Shown here piece after piece: positions 50,126 through 60,700 of a DNA stretch of 64,000 nucleotides. The stretch covers positions 10,231 to 74,230 of the forward strand of contig NZ_QYLP01000049.1 in assembly GCF_003614925.1 (NCBI RefSeq). The letters are read 5' to 3'. The position numbers and the translations under genes are program-made. The stretch comes from Arthrobacter celericrescens (GTDB lineage: Bacteria > Actinomycetota > Actinomycetes > Actinomycetales > Micrococcaceae). Each line of letters starts with the position of its first letter. The first letter of the stretch is position 1. The notes beneath the pieces were generated by a model. It made no database searches, was not told the DNA's origin, and saw nothing but the letters and a program-made list of their open reading frames with translations.

Positions 50126-51784
50126 GTGACACGCCCGAACGTCGAAAGCGCCGAAAGGCCGCCGTTCTTCAAGCGCGCCTTCCATGAGCACACCTTGCGG
50201 ATGCGGGTGGTACTCACCCAGATACCCCTCTCGGTCACGGCAGCTATCACGGCAGTACTGGTGCTGCTGTTCTTCCCGGACACGCTCGACAACCAGCTGT
50301 TCCGGACCTTCCTCATCAGCCAGGCCCTGCTCCTGGTGGCCTGCTTCGCGGTTCCCTGGCACCGGCTGCCGTTCCCGAGCTTCCTGGTGATCCCGCTCCT
50401 GGACATGGTCTCCATTACCTTTGGCCGCGAAGGCGGGCAGGAGGCACTCACCGGGCTCGGCGTGCTGGTGGTCCTTCCGGTGATCTGGCTGTGCGCCTCC
50501 GGCCTCTACCCGCGGATGGCGGTGGTGATGTGCTTCCTGGGTCCCCTCGGCGTGGTCTGGGGGCCGCTGCTCCTCCGGGGAGAGACCACGGCACAGGATC
50601 TCAGCCGCCCCTTCCTGTTTCCGATCCTGATGCTCGGCATCGGCGTCTCGGTCAGCGTGGTCACCACGAGCATGATGCGCCAACAGAAGACCCTCGAAGA
50701 AAAGGACGTGGCACTCAACGCCGCGTTCGAAGCCAGCCGCCACCACGAACGGCTCCTGGACACCGTCCTGGACGCCCTGCCCCTCGGCGTGGTTGCCGTC
50801 GACGGCGACGGGCACGACATCCTCATGAACCCCCGCCAGCGCCGCACCCACCGCCTGGCGACGCCCGCCGGCGTCGCCGACCCCAACGAGTCCCAGCTCC
50901 TGGTCTTCGGGGAAGACCGGACGACGCCGGTACCCGGCGACCAGCGACCGGTGCGGCGGGCGGTCCTCGGGGAGAAGTTCAGCGACCAACTGATCTGGAT
51001 CGGCACCGGACCGGACCAGCGCGCCTTCAGTACCAGCGCCCGGCCGATGCGCGACGAGCAACAGAACTTCGCGGGCTCGGTCATCGTTTTCAGCGACGTC
51101 ACGGAGCTGGTCAATGCCCTGGCCGCGAAGGACGATTTCGTGGCCAGCGTGTCCCATGAGTTCCGGACACCGCTCACGTCCATCCTGGGGTATCTGGACC
51201 TCGTGCTGGACGATGCAGACCTCGGTCCCGCCACCCGGGGGCAGCTCGACGTAGTGCAGCGCAACGCCCAGCGGATGCTGACCCTCGTCTCGGACCTGCT
51301 CGCGGTGCGCTCCGGCCACCTGGCCGTCCAGCCCGAGGCGCTGGACCTGGCCGAGCTGGTGCGCGGAAGCATCGATTCCGCCGGCCCCCGCGCGGCGCAG
51401 GCCGGAGTCCGCCTCTCCGTGAACGTCCCGGACACCCTCCAGGCCCGCGCGGACTCATCGCGGATTTCCCAGGTGTTGGACAACCTGATCTCCAACGCCA
51501 TCAAGTACTCCCCCAACGGCGGCGAAGTCGAGGTGGCCGCGTGGCGGGAGGATGGCGAGGTGGTGTGCCGGGTCAGGGACAGCGGCATGGGCATGACGGT
51601 CGATGAACAGGACCAGGCCTTCGCCAGGTTCTTCCGGGCACACGGCGTCCGCAACAGCACCATCCCCGGCATCGGCCTCGGCCTGCCCATCACGAAGGCC
51701 ATTGTCGAGGCCCACGGCGGCACCATCACCTTGGAAAGCGCGCCCGGGCAGGGCACCGCTTTCACCGTGCGGATGCCCGCCTAG
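50126..51784 (+). CDS. Membrane sensor histidine kinase
   Basis: A 552-residue kinase. Five or six membrane helices (from about 24 to 185, e.g. VVLTQIPLSVTAAITAVLVL) form the sensor. A PAS domain follows (about 215-330: LLDTVLDALPLGVVAVDGDG), then the H-box VASVSHEFRTPLTSILGYLD and the ATPase domain with the N-box DNLISNAIKYSPNGGEVEVA and G-boxes RDSGMGMTVDEQ and GIGLGLPITKAIVEAHGG. The GTG at 50126 has GGAGG 4 bases upstream, preferred to ATG 50072. Signal unknown. Confidence 0.92.
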   Translation: MTRPNVESAERPPFFKRAFHEHTLRMRVVLTQIPLSVTAAITAVLVLLFFPDTLDNQLFRTFLISQALLLVACFAVPWHRLPFPSFLVIPLLDMVSITFGREGGQEALTGLGVLVVLPVIWLCASGLYPRMAVVMCFLGPLGVVWGPLLLRGETTAQDLSRPFLFPILMLGIGVSVSVVTTSMMRQQKTLEEKDVALNAAFEASRHHERLLDTVLDALPLGVVAVDGDGHDILMNPRQRRTHRLATPAGVADPNESQLLVFGEDRTTPVPGDQRPVRRAVLGEKFSDQLIWIGTGPDQRAFSTSARPMRDEQQNFAGSVIVFSDVTELVNALAAKDDFVASVSHEFRTPLTSILGYLDLVLDDADLGPATRGQLDVVQRNAQRMLTLVSDLLAVRSGHLAVQPEALDLAELVRGSIDSAGPRAAQAGVRLSVNVPDTLQARADSSRISQVLDNLISNAIKYSPNGGEVEVAAWREDGEVVCRVRDSGMGMTVDEQDQAFARFFRAHGVRNSTIPGIGLGLPITKAIVEAHGGTITLESAPGQGTAFTVRMPA

Positions 51785-51815
51785 CGACGCCTAGCGACGG
51801 TGACCCGGAGTCTCC

Positions 51816-52064
51816 TCAGGCCGAATGGGCTGCGGTACCCTTGCGCCGTCCGAAGAGGAAATACCCCACCGGGCCGAAGAAGTTGATGAAGCATGCGGCC
51901 CGCCAGAGGGCCTTGTTTCCACGGATCTGTGCCGCCGGGGTCTTTGAAATGCTGCGCTGTGCCGCAAGCATCAGCGCGAACTCCAGGACACCGGCCACGA
52001 TGGCGACGCGGCGCTGCCCGGGAGTCATGTCTTTCCAGGACTTTTTCTTCCTCATGCCGCCCAT
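51816..52064 (-). CDS. Small two-helix membrane protein with PLDc_N-like domain
   Basis: An 82-residue protein. A basic N-terminus (MRKKKSWKDMTPGQRR) is followed by a hydrophobic helix and by ALWRAACFINFFGPVGYFLF, which resembles the phospholipase-D-nuclease N-terminal (PLDc_N) family. Such small proteins are common in actinobacteria, with no assigned role. GGAGG with 6-base spacing supports ATG 52064 rather than 52076. It is downstream of and divergent from nothing obvious; the histidine kinase converges on it. Confidence 0.75.
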   Translation of the reverse strand: MGGMRKKKSWKDMTPGQRRVAIVAGVLEFALMLAAQRSISKTPAAQIRGNKALWRAACFINFFGPVGYFLFGRRKGTAAHSA

Positions 52065-52175
52065 CGTTGCCTCCATCCGCAGCGGTCTGCTCTCAGGCTA
52101 GACCTGTTGGCGCCGGCACGGAACAGCCCGCAACCATGCCGCAGCAGCCGCGCGGACGGGCCGCGGCGGCGGGCC

Positions 52176-53417
52176 TCATCCGCGGGCTTGGCGGACCACT
52201 TCTCCCCACGACTGCTGGGCCAGGTCCGCCACGGCGGCGAGGATTTCGGCGGGTGGCTTGGACAGGTCCAGCGGGTACTCCACCACGTCGATATCGGTAT
52301 TGAGGATGCGCCGCAGCTTCATCTCGCCCCGCCCTGCGTAGACAAGCCAGGCCGTGGGGACCTGCAACGCCGTGCAGTACGCGAGCATCCGGTAGTGGTC
52401 GGCGTTCGGGGACGCACCGGTGTCCGGGCCGGCTGCGTAATTGGCACCGTAGACCACCACGGGGCGGCCACCCAGGAAATGCACGGCATCCGGGCGGACG
52501 GTGATCCGGTCCGAATCCCGCACCGCTTCGTTGAGCATGGCCCCGTACTGCATCCGGGTTTCGCCCGGGTGGACGCGCATCGCCTCGCGCAGCGCGACGC
52601 CCACGAATTCCTTGAACACGGTGGACATGTCCACCACGAAAGCGGCGCTGCGCTGCTTGCCGTCGCCCGCTTCGGCCGAGCAGTTGCGCAGGATCACCTC
52701 CGCCAGTCGCAAGGCGGCATGGAAGCGCAGGTTCATCCGGGTGGCCTGCCAGTGCGGCAGGGGCGCGCCGGGCACCAGGGGCGTGGCGCCGTCGAGCTTT
52801 CCGCCCAGGCGGCGGAGGCGGCTCAGCACCTCGGGACGGACGCTCGGGACCTGGCCCATCCGGGCCAGCGCGGCCTTCAGGATGCGGTTTTCGGCGATGT
52901 CCTCGCTGAACTCGTCGTAGGACACCTCCAGGGGCACCAGCAGGCCGGGCCGGCGGGCGATCTGCTCGGAGATCCGGATGCGTCCCTTGACGGTGCGCAG
53001 GGATTCCTCTACGGTCACGTAGCCCTGCATCGGGCCGCGAACGAGGGCGCGTTCGGCCAATTGGGCGAGCGATTCGGCCAGGGCGCTCCAGAGGTCCCGG
53101 TGCTCGATCGCGTCCACTGAGTCCTCGCGGAAGCCCTGGTCCCCTGCGTAGCTGAGCAGGAACAGCAGCCGCTGCAGGCCCAGCCGGTCCTTGGGCCGCA
53201 CCTCGAACTGCACGGTGGGGGTGCGCACCGAGCCCACCTTGCCGGTCGGTTCGATGCGGTACAGTCCCATGCCCATCGGTGCGGCGTTGGCGAGCCCGCT
53301 CGAGTTGAGGAAGGCGGCCGTATCGGCGTCCAGCCGCTCGACGACGCCGCGGGACTGTTCGTCCAGCACGATGTGCCGCGCGCCGGGCGTGTGCCGGGGC
53401 CGGGGCGGGACCGCCAC
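52176..53417 (-). CDS. McrC-like protein with a degenerate nuclease site
   Basis: A 413-residue McrC-family protein, the nuclease partner of the AAA GTPase encoded upstream. The region MSTVFKEFVGVALREAMRVH is the family core. The PD-(D/E)xK site should read RPD, then DxK, then a Q. Here RPDAV is intact (Asp at 310, codon 52488-52490), but the second half reads YGANYA (323-328) where DAKYK is expected, so D is G and K is N, and the following Q position is R (ADHYRML). Activity is therefore doubtful. GTG 53417 is my preferred start (AGGCGC upstream); a TTG at 53471 would overlap mcrB by 14 bases. Confidence 0.85.
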   Translation of the reverse strand: MAVPPRPRHTPGARHIVLDEQSRGVVERLDADTAAFLNSSGLANAAPMGMGLYRIEPTGKVGSVRTPTVQFEVRPKDRLGLQRLLFLLSYAGDQGFREDSVDAIEHRDLWSALAESLAQLAERALVRGPMQGYVTVEESLRTVKGRIRISEQIARRPGLLVPLEVSYDEFSEDIAENRILKAALARMGQVPSVRPEVLSRLRRLGGKLDGATPLVPGAPLPHWQATRMNLRFHAALRLAEVILRNCSAEAGDGKQRSAAFVVDMSTVFKEFVGVALREAMRVHPGETRMQYGAMLNEAVRDSDRITVRPDAVHFLGGRPVVVYGANYAAGPDTGASPNADHYRMLAYCTALQVPTAWLVYAGRGEMKLRRILNTDIDVVEYPLDLSKPPAEILAAVADLAQQSWGEVVRQARG

Positions 53418-53457
53418 AGGGCGCCTGCCGGCGGAGTGCGGCTCAGCGGGGCGCTGC

Positions 53458-55689
53458 TCAGCGGGAGGCAAGGCGTCCCAGCAGCTGCTCCAGCCCGAAT
53501 CGCTCTTCCACCTGTGCCCGGTTCAGCTGCCCGTGGTAGTGCTCCTCCAGCAGCGGCATAAGTTCGTATTTCCAGATCCGCCGCAGCCCGGCCGGGGTCT
53601 GCGCGGCGCCCTTCATGAAGTAGGACGGCCCGATCATGAGGTCCCGGTCCCAGTCGTCGATCGCCTCGTTGAGCGCGTCGAGCAGGTCGGCGTTCAAGGT
53701 GTCCAGGCCGCGGGCCTCGAGGAACCGCCGCAGGGTGCCGCGGATCGGCTCCACCTTCGGGTGCAGTTCCACGAACGCGAAACGGCGGCGGATCGCGGCG
53801 TCCATCATGGCAATGGACCGGTCAGCGGTGTTCATGGTGCCGATGATGTACAGGTTGTCCGGCAGGCTGAAGGGCTCGTTGGGGCTGTACTGCAGGTAGA
53901 TCCGGTCGTCCCGGTATTCGAGCAGGAAGTACAGCTCGCCGAACACCTTGGCCAGGTTGGCCCGGTTCATTTCGTCGATGATCAGGAAGTACGGCTTGGC
54001 CGCGTTTTCCGGTTTGGCCGCTTCCTCCGCCAGGCGGCGCAGCGGCCCGGCCACGAGCTTGAAGGACACCTGGCCGTCGTCGGTCTTGTCCGGTCGGTAG
54101 CCCTCGAAGAAGTCCTCATAGGCGTATGACGGGTGGAACTGCACCAGCTTCACGCGCTCGTCGGTGCTGTCCCCGGCGAGCTCGGCGGCCAGGTGCTTGG
54201 CGAGGTAGGTCTTGCCGGTGCCGGGCGGGCCGTACAGGACCAGTTGCCGGTTGTCCTCCAGGAGCCCGGCGATTTCCTGCAGCGGCTCCAGGTCCATGTG
54301 CAGGGACGCGGCGAAGTCCTCGCTGAGCGGGCGGAAGCCTTCAAGGACGGGCTCGACGGCGGACTCGGGGGCGGCGGTGTCCTCGCCGTCGGATTCCGCT
54401 TCCGCGGGCAGCAGCGCCTGCAGCAGGCTCATCACCCGGGTGACGTCCACGACGATCCCGGGCGTGGAGAGCTGGCGCTGCACGTGCCGGGGCGCCTCGG
54501 CGATGGGGTGGCTTTCCTCGAACCAGCGCACTTTGCGGCGCAGCTGCCGCTTCCCGCCGTCGTGCTCGGCCTCGCCCAGCACCACGCCGATCCGCACCGA
54601 TCCCGCGTGCTGGAACAAGGCCAGGTCGCCGGGCTTCATCACGGTCAGGTAGGCGAAGACGGCGGTCTTGATGTCCTCGCGTTCCACATAGCCCAGGTGC
54701 TTGCAGTCTTCGTCCACCACGCGCTGGACCAGCCCGGCGGCGACGCCTGGCTGCAGTTCGCGCAGGTGCTCGACGTCGAGGGTCGCCTTTTCCTCGTCCT
54801 GCCAGGCGGCGAGGAGCTCGGCGGAGTCGTGGTGGGTGCGCATCAGCCAGGCCCTGCGGCCCGGATCGCCCACCTTGCGCCACTGGCCCACGAGCTGACG
54901 GGAGTACCAGTCGGTGCGCTGCCCGGCCTGTTCGTCCAGGTGCAGGCGGATGCGGTGGATGTCCGCGGTGATGTCCTCTTCGCTGTCCCCCTTGGCCCCG
55001 CCCACCAGGGAGGCGAAGGCGTCCCGGATTTCCCGGCGCTCCACATCGGCCACCACGGGTTCGAAATAGCCCGGCCATGCCAAATACTCGATGCTGCGGC
55101 GGATGGCGGGCTGGTCGCCGGGGGTTCCGGCTGCAAGCTCATGGAACGCCAGAGGGTCGGCGAGCGCTGTGGCAACCACCGCCGTCGGCTGCTTGTCCAC
55201 CTGCGCCACGAAGCGGCACAGCCAGCCGAGCTGGTCCCAGATGGTCCAGTTGAATTCCGCGGTGCGGTCCCGGATGACGCCGTGGTCGGTCATGTCGCGG
55301 TAGAGCTCGTCCGGCAGCTGCAGGGCCGGTTCCAGCCAGGACGCGGCCTCGGCCACGCGGGCGCGCTTGACCTTCAGGGACTTGACCTCGTGCGCCAGCG
55401 GGAGGGACTGCAGGAACAGCAGTTCGACGGCGAGGAGCTTGGCCTCGCGGCTGGCCCCCTCCAGGTTGCGGCGCAGGTTGGTCATCATGGGCGCCTTGCT
55501 GTCCTCGACGCCGCGTTCCAGGCGTCCGAGCAATTCCGTGGCGGCCTCGGTGGTCCAGGTGTGGGTGCGCCCGTCGAGCGCGGAATGCTTGCCCTGCAGG
55601 GCAGGCCCGAGCACGAACCACGCGGCGTCTTCGATTTCCTTGGAGATTCCGGACGCACGGGAGACGGTGGCGTTGCTGGCGGGAGTCAC
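53458..55689 (-). CDS. mcrB: McrB-type AAA+ GTPase with N-terminal PUA-like reader
   Basis: A 743-residue protein. AAA core: Walker A GPPGTGKT (487-494), Walker B YFLIIDEMNRANLAKVFGEL (567-586) and the McrB signature MNTADRSIAMMDAAIRRRF (619-637). The N-terminal 340 residues are helical and novel to me. Residues 350-410 resemble a PUA/EVE-like fold (MKPGDLALFQHAGSVRIGVV and RRKVRWFEESHPI), a type that reads modified bases in type IV restriction. GTG 55689 is leaderless: TAAGTT (55696-55701) ends 6 bases upstream. The mcrC-like gene overlaps or follows it closely. Confidence 0.9.
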   Translation of the reverse strand: MTPASNATVSRASGISKEIEDAAWFVLGPALQGKHSALDGRTHTWTTEAATELLGRLERGVEDSKAPMMTNLRRNLEGASREAKLLAVELLFLQSLPLAHEVKSLKVKRARVAEAASWLEPALQLPDELYRDMTDHGVIRDRTAEFNWTIWDQLGWLCRFVAQVDKQPTAVVATALADPLAFHELAAGTPGDQPAIRRSIEYLAWPGYFEPVVADVERREIRDAFASLVGGAKGDSEEDITADIHRIRLHLDEQAGQRTDWYSRQLVGQWRKVGDPGRRAWLMRTHHDSAELLAAWQDEEKATLDVEHLRELQPGVAAGLVQRVVDEDCKHLGYVEREDIKTAVFAYLTVMKPGDLALFQHAGSVRIGVVLGEAEHDGGKRQLRRKVRWFEESHPIAEAPRHVQRQLSTPGIVVDVTRVMSLLQALLPAEAESDGEDTAAPESAVEPVLEGFRPLSEDFAASLHMDLEPLQEIAGLLEDNRQLVLYGPPGTGKTYLAKHLAAELAGDSTDERVKLVQFHPSYAYEDFFEGYRPDKTDDGQVSFKLVAGPLRRLAEEAAKPENAAKPYFLIIDEMNRANLAKVFGELYFLLEYRDDRIYLQYSPNEPFSLPDNLYIIGTMNTADRSIAMMDAAIRRRFAFVELHPKVEPIRGTLRRFLEARGLDTLNADLLDALNEAIDDWDRDLMIGPSYFMKGAAQTPAGLRRIWKYELMPLLEEHYHGQLNRAQVEERFGLEQLLGRLASR

Positions 55690-55695
55690 CTAGCA

Positions 55696-55724
55696 AACTT
55701 ACATGGTTTGGCCGGGCATTTCAC
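55696..55724 (-). promoter_or_regulatory. Leaderless promoter of mcrB-mcrC
   Basis: On the minus strand: -35 GTGAAA (55719-55724), 17 bases, -10 TAAGTT (55696-55701), then TGCTAG and the GTG start. Confidence 0.6.
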
Positions 55725-55740
55725 CGCCCCGCCTGCCGGG

Positions 55741-57708
55741 CTAGTGCATGCTGAAGCGGTATTTCCGGGGAACCTCCTCCCCCGGACACAGCTGCAGCCA
55801 AAGCTCGGAAATCGCGTTGTCGCCCTCGAGCAGGTCCGGGATTTCCACCCCTTCCTTCAAGATCGCGGCGGCGTCGTCCGTCCTGCCGCTGCCGGCCATG
55901 GCGCGGGCGGTGAGGAAGCGGTTGCGACCGGCCGCGGTGGCCCCGCTGGGTGCCTGTTCCGCCAGCAGGAGCGCGGCCCGGGGTTCCCCGTGGGCCAAGT
56001 GCAGGGTCATGGCCTCGGCCAACAGCTTCCCGGATGCCGGGTCCGCGGCGCAGGCTGCGCGGAGTTCGGCGAGGCCGGCGTCGACGCGGGCCGTGGCGAG
56101 CAGGAGCAGGCCCAGGCCGCGGTGGGCCAGCGCGTGCCCGGGATCGATGACCACGGCCTGGACGTACAGTCTTTCGGCCGGCACGAGGTCCTGCCGGGCG
56201 TGCTTCAGGGTTGCCTCGTGGAAGCGGGCCTCGGCCCCCGCCGCCCCTTCAAGCAGTCGTTCCCAGGCCGGCCCGGCCACGAAGCTTCCGGACGCGGGGA
56301 ACACGAAGGGGCTGTCGGCGTCGGGAACTGGCTGCCGGAGCAGCTCCAGCCAGGGCGCCTGGTCTGCGGTGAGGGTGTCCGCGGCGAAGGGCGTGCCGCC
56401 GCTGTCCAACGGTTGCGCGCCGGAGGCCCGGCGGAGTTCTTCGTCGAGGGCACCCCAGCCGGTGCCGGCCAACAGCATGTCCTGCGGGGCGGTGTCGGCC
56501 AGGGGCGCCGCGTAGGCGAGCGCCGCGTCGAGGGCCTGCTGGTCCGCGAGCCCGGCGAGCCTGGACTGCGCGTGGTCGACGGCCGCGTCCCAGCCGCCGT
56601 GGGCGGCCTCGGGGTCGAGTCCGGCGTTTCCGTAGGCTTCCACCCAGCTCCACTCGGCGCCGCCGGGCATGGGCAGGTGCTCGAACTGGGTTTGTGCCAG
56701 CCCGGCCTGGATTTCCGCGTAGCCTACCCCCGCACCCGGGCTCAGCCATTCCTGCCAGTTGTGCCCGCCGTCGCCCTGGCCCCAGACGAACAGCTTCTTG
56801 CCGCGCAGCCGGGACGTGGACAGCATGGCCAGCCCGTCGCCGTCGGCGTCCACCGCGGCGATCCAGTGCCGGTGTCCTTCGGGGATGTCGAAGAAGTAGT
56901 CCGCGGCGTGGGCATTGCGCACCGGCCACGTGGCGTCCGTGCCTTCGTGGTCGGTGGGAGTGACCCGTTGGATGTCGGTTTCGTAGTCGCTGCCGAACGC
57001 CGTGTGGGCCGGGGCGATCACGCGGGTGTCCGGGGTTTCCGGCACGGCGGCGTTGCTCCACCAGTACATGGGCACCTCGTCCGGGTCCGGGTTGCGGAGC
57101 CTGACGGCTGAAAACAGCACCCGTGAGTCCGCCGGGAGCCAGAGGTCCACCTGGACTACCACGCCGCGGAGCCGCTCGAACTCCCACATCCGCAGGAGCT
57201 GTTGACCGTCCGGGGCCGTCAGCAGGGCGGTGTGCCAGGGAATGCAGGAGGTGGGGGTGTGGCCGCGGGTGCCGATGTTCCACTCGAGACCGCCCGCGAA
57301 CCACGCGTTGCGCAGCGCGAAGTTGGCGAACTGGATGGTGCGGGGGCTGTGCAGGAGTTGCTTGCCGGTGGCTTTGTCCAGCAGTTCCCAGATCCGGCCG
57401 CCGAGGCCCGGCAGGACGGTCGCCTTGAGGTGCCGGTTTTCGAGCACGACGGCGGGAAGCTCACGTGCCTGCCGCTCCCGCGAGTAGCCGTCCTGGATGG
57501 TGTACGGGTAGATGTTGGGCGGGTAGCCGTAGGCGGACCTGGCCTTCAGCTCGTCCGGCACCCCGATGCCCACGCGGTAGGGGGTGTGGATGCCGGCCGC
57601 GACCGGGGGCAGCGGGCTCTCCGGACCAAGATCGGCGACGTCGAGGGTGACGGTGCCGAAAGTGATGTTGCCGGCGGTGAGGGAGGCCGGAGTTGCCGGG
57701 TCAGTCAT
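55741..57708 (-). CDS. DUF5107 domain protein with TPR C-terminus
   Basis: A 655-residue soluble protein. The N-terminal half matches DUF5107, a galactose-mutarotase-like beta-sandwich (ENRHLKATVLPGLGGRIWEL and FALRNAWFAGGLEWNIGTRG) suggesting carbohydrate binding or a glycosidase-related role. The C-terminal 170 residues are TPR-like (AERLYVQAVVIDPGHALAHR and ARVDAGLAELRAACAADPAS). Its ATG overlaps the stop of the upstream glycoside-hydrolase-like gene by 8 bases, so they are translationally coupled and likely act on the same polysaccharide or glycan. Confidence 0.85.
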   Translation of the reverse strand: MTDPATPASLTAGNITFGTVTLDVADLGPESPLPPVAAGIHTPYRVGIGVPDELKARSAYGYPPNIYPYTIQDGYSRERQARELPAVVLENRHLKATVLPGLGGRIWELLDKATGKQLLHSPRTIQFANFALRNAWFAGGLEWNIGTRGHTPTSCIPWHTALLTAPDGQQLLRMWEFERLRGVVVQVDLWLPADSRVLFSAVRLRNPDPDEVPMYWWSNAAVPETPDTRVIAPAHTAFGSDYETDIQRVTPTDHEGTDATWPVRNAHAADYFFDIPEGHRHWIAAVDADGDGLAMLSTSRLRGKKLFVWGQGDGGHNWQEWLSPGAGVGYAEIQAGLAQTQFEHLPMPGGAEWSWVEAYGNAGLDPEAAHGGWDAAVDHAQSRLAGLADQQALDAALAYAAPLADTAPQDMLLAGTGWGALDEELRRASGAQPLDSGGTPFAADTLTADQAPWLELLRQPVPDADSPFVFPASGSFVAGPAWERLLEGAAGAEARFHEATLKHARQDLVPAERLYVQAVVIDPGHALAHRGLGLLLLATARVDAGLAELRAACAADPASGKLLAEAMTLHLAHGEPRAALLLAEQAPSGATAAGRNRFLTARAMAGSGRTDDAAAILKEGVEIPDLLEGDNAISELWLQLCPGEEVPRKYRFSMH

Positions 57709-60700
57709 GTGCGTATCCGATCGTGAGCAGGAGTCCGCGGCCGGGGGCGATGCGGATGGCTTGGCCGGGGGTGTACTCGGCGGCCGCCTGGAAGCCCGCG
57801 ATCGCAGGGGCGTGAAACGGGAACGACACCGTTCCGCCGTCGTGTGTTCCGCCGAACTCCAGGGTCACGTCCACAGTCTCCTCGGCCCAGGAGGCGAGCG
57901 CCACCACCATGCCGCCGTCGCCGGACCACGTGGTGGCGAGGACCCGCGGATGGCTGGTGCGGACCGTGGCGTCCGGGTCCCAGAACCCGGTCATGCGGGC
58001 GCGTTCCAGGCCCTGGTCCTGCCACAACTGCCAGAGGGGACGGTTGTCGACGGCGGGTGCGCGGCCGGTCATGCCGAACACCATGCCGCGCCAGGGGTTG
58101 CCGCCACCTTCGAGCATTTCGCCCATGAGCCCGAACGGGATGCCGGAGAGCTCCACGAGCCAGTACTCCGGGGAGGTGGTGTGGTAGTCGAAGTACTCGC
58201 CGAACCAGAGCCGGTCCACGTAGGGCAGCTGTTCCATGTAGAGGTTCGCGGAGGACGCGAAGCCGTCCTTGGCCGTGAACTGGTTGGCCGAATGCAGGTC
58301 AATCTCGGGGCCCGGGCTTGGACTCGGGCAATGGCGTTCGAGGACTTGGCGTTCGAGGACCTTGCGCACCCGCAGCATGGTGTGCCGGTCGTAGGCGATG
58401 TCGTCCAGGTAGATGCCATCCACGCCGGTGGTCTTCGCCAGTTCGGCCAGGCTCCGGACGTAGAAGTTCTCCCAGCGGGACTCCCCGGTGGTCACCACGG
58501 CGATGTCCTCGACGTCGGGGGCGAACCAGGCGGACACGTAGCCGCTCCCGGCGTGTTCCTGGAGCCAGGGGTGGCCCTCCCCCGGCCCGTCGCTGAAGAC
58601 CTCGTGCCCCAGGGACATCAGCGGCAGCAGCTCCGGGCTGTGGAAGGTCAGCTCCCGCACCGTGTTGTAGACCTTGGCGCGCAGTCCCCGGGCGTGCGCC
58701 TCCCGGACGTAGCCGGCCAGGGTGCCGGCGCTGAGCAAGGGATCGTTGATGTACGGGGCCGGGGCGGTGGCGTGGTGGATGTTGACCACGGTGGCCCCTG
58801 ATTCGGCGATCTCCCGGGGGTCGGCCGGAGCGTGGAAGTACCTGCGGGAGAAGTGCATGCCGGGGTCGATCGGCTTGAACGGAGTGAGGAGCAGCCGGAA
58901 GTCGAAGTCCAGGGTGTCGCCCGGAGCGAGGGTGCGGGCGCCGCTGAAGGCGGTCAACTGCACCGTGTTGGACTCGGAAACCGTGTTGGACTCGGAAACC
59001 GTGTTGGACTCGGAAACCGTGCCGTCCGACGCTGTCCCCAGCCTGACGCCGCCCCGCACCTGCCCGTCCACCCGGTTGGCCCACGACACCGGTTCCCGCA
59101 GTGGCTTCTCCTTGTAGAAGTTGGTGTTGAGGGGCCGTTCGTAGCCGGCATCGCGCCAGGACAGCTGGACGCCGGCATTCACCCCGCCGAGCCACAGCGC
59201 GTCCTGGTTTCTGTCGGCCACGTCCCAGCGCCAGTCGAGCAAGTCCGGGCGCCGGCCGCCCGGCACGCCGAGCCCCATGGCGAGCGGCACGGCGGGCTCG
59301 ACGAACTTGGCGGCCAGCCCGACGTCGTCGAGCACCACCGCCCGGCTGACACCGTTCCGCAGCCGGAGCGCAAAGCTGCACGCGCCGTCCGCTTCAAGCT
59401 CCCCGCGGAGCTCCATTGCCAGGCCCGTCCCGATGCTGCGCCAGCGGCTGGTCCAGGACACCTTGCCCGGACCGTGGACGGTGAACCCAGGCGGCGTGAA
59501 CTCCCAGCCGCGGTGCTGCGCGGCGGACACGTCCAGCCGCATGGCCGTGGCGAGCAGTTCGACGGCAGGTCCGTCCGTTCCGGTCATGGCCGGCGTGAAG
59601 GTGGAGCCCAGTTGCTCGGGCAGCCCGGACGGGGCGAGCCGCAGCGTCCGGCCGAGGATGCCGAGGGTGCGGGTGCCGGCGTCGAGGGTGATAGCGGTGA
59701 ACGGCGCCACGAGGCCGTGGTCCTGGGCGAGGGCCGAATCCAGCCAGGCGAGCCGGCGCAGGTACCGCGGATCGCCGAAGCCGCCCGCCAGGATGTCCGG
59801 CTCCGCGGATTCCAATGGCAGCACGTCCAGTGTGACGGCGACGGTCTTCGGCACGGTTCCTTCCGCGGCCACCGTGATGGCTGCCGTGATCGTGCTCCCC
59901 GCCGCTTCCTGCGGAACGGGCAGCACCACGTAGAGCGCCTGGACCGAGCCGGCCGCCACGGACAGCCGCTTTGCCAGGGGCCGGCCGAGGCGGTCGGTGC
60001 CTTCTGTGTTCAAGCAACGGCCGCCGTCGGGTCCGTCCACCCGGGCTGTCACGCCGTCGAGCCCTTCAACGGCATGCAATCCGAGCTGCACCACGTAATC
60101 CTCGCCGGGCTGGGCGGTGGCGCGGAAGGTGTCCGCGGGCCCGTCGATGGCCCAGTGCGCCGGGAGCAGCTCCCGCATGGACACGGGGTTCAGCCGGTCC
60201 TCGGGAAAAAGCAGGAACGCTTCCCCGCGGTGCGTGGCGTAGAGGGCGTGGAGCTCGGACTCCGTGGCGGTGAAGTTCATCGGGGCGAAGGAGTCACGCT
60301 CGCTCGCGGCCTCGTAGCGCAGGACCGTCGCCTCCGGCAGCCCGGCGGCGACCCCGCCGGACTTCCCGGCAGCCTTCCCGACTGCGGCCGCCCACCCGGG
60401 TGCCGCCGTCGGCCGCCGCGGCAGGTACCGTGCCTGCGGATAGTGGGCCGCGCCGAGCATCGCGTAGGGCAGGTAGTAGACGAAGTAGCTGCCGGGCCCG
60501 TCCACGGCTTCGAAGACGAGCTCGCCGGATTCCCGGGCGGCATTTCGGACCACCACGTTGCGCACCCGCCGGCCGCTGCCGGCCGAGACCACGATGATGT
60601 CCACCGCCGCGGGGTCCGGATCCTGCCGCCGCCACGGCAGGACCACCAGGAACGCAGGCGGCGCGGGGTGGACTGCCGACGGGACCTCCACCACGAAACG

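Noticed and set aside
53418..53471. TTG start at 53471 for the McrC-like gene
   Set aside because: It would overlap mcrB by 14 bases and lacks an RBS; GTG 53417 is preferred, but the longer form cannot be fully excluded.
54133..57111. A 992-codon frame antisense to mcrB and the DUF5107 gene
   Set aside because: Same pattern as above: antisense to proteins with clear motifs, and no RBS or family resemblance.
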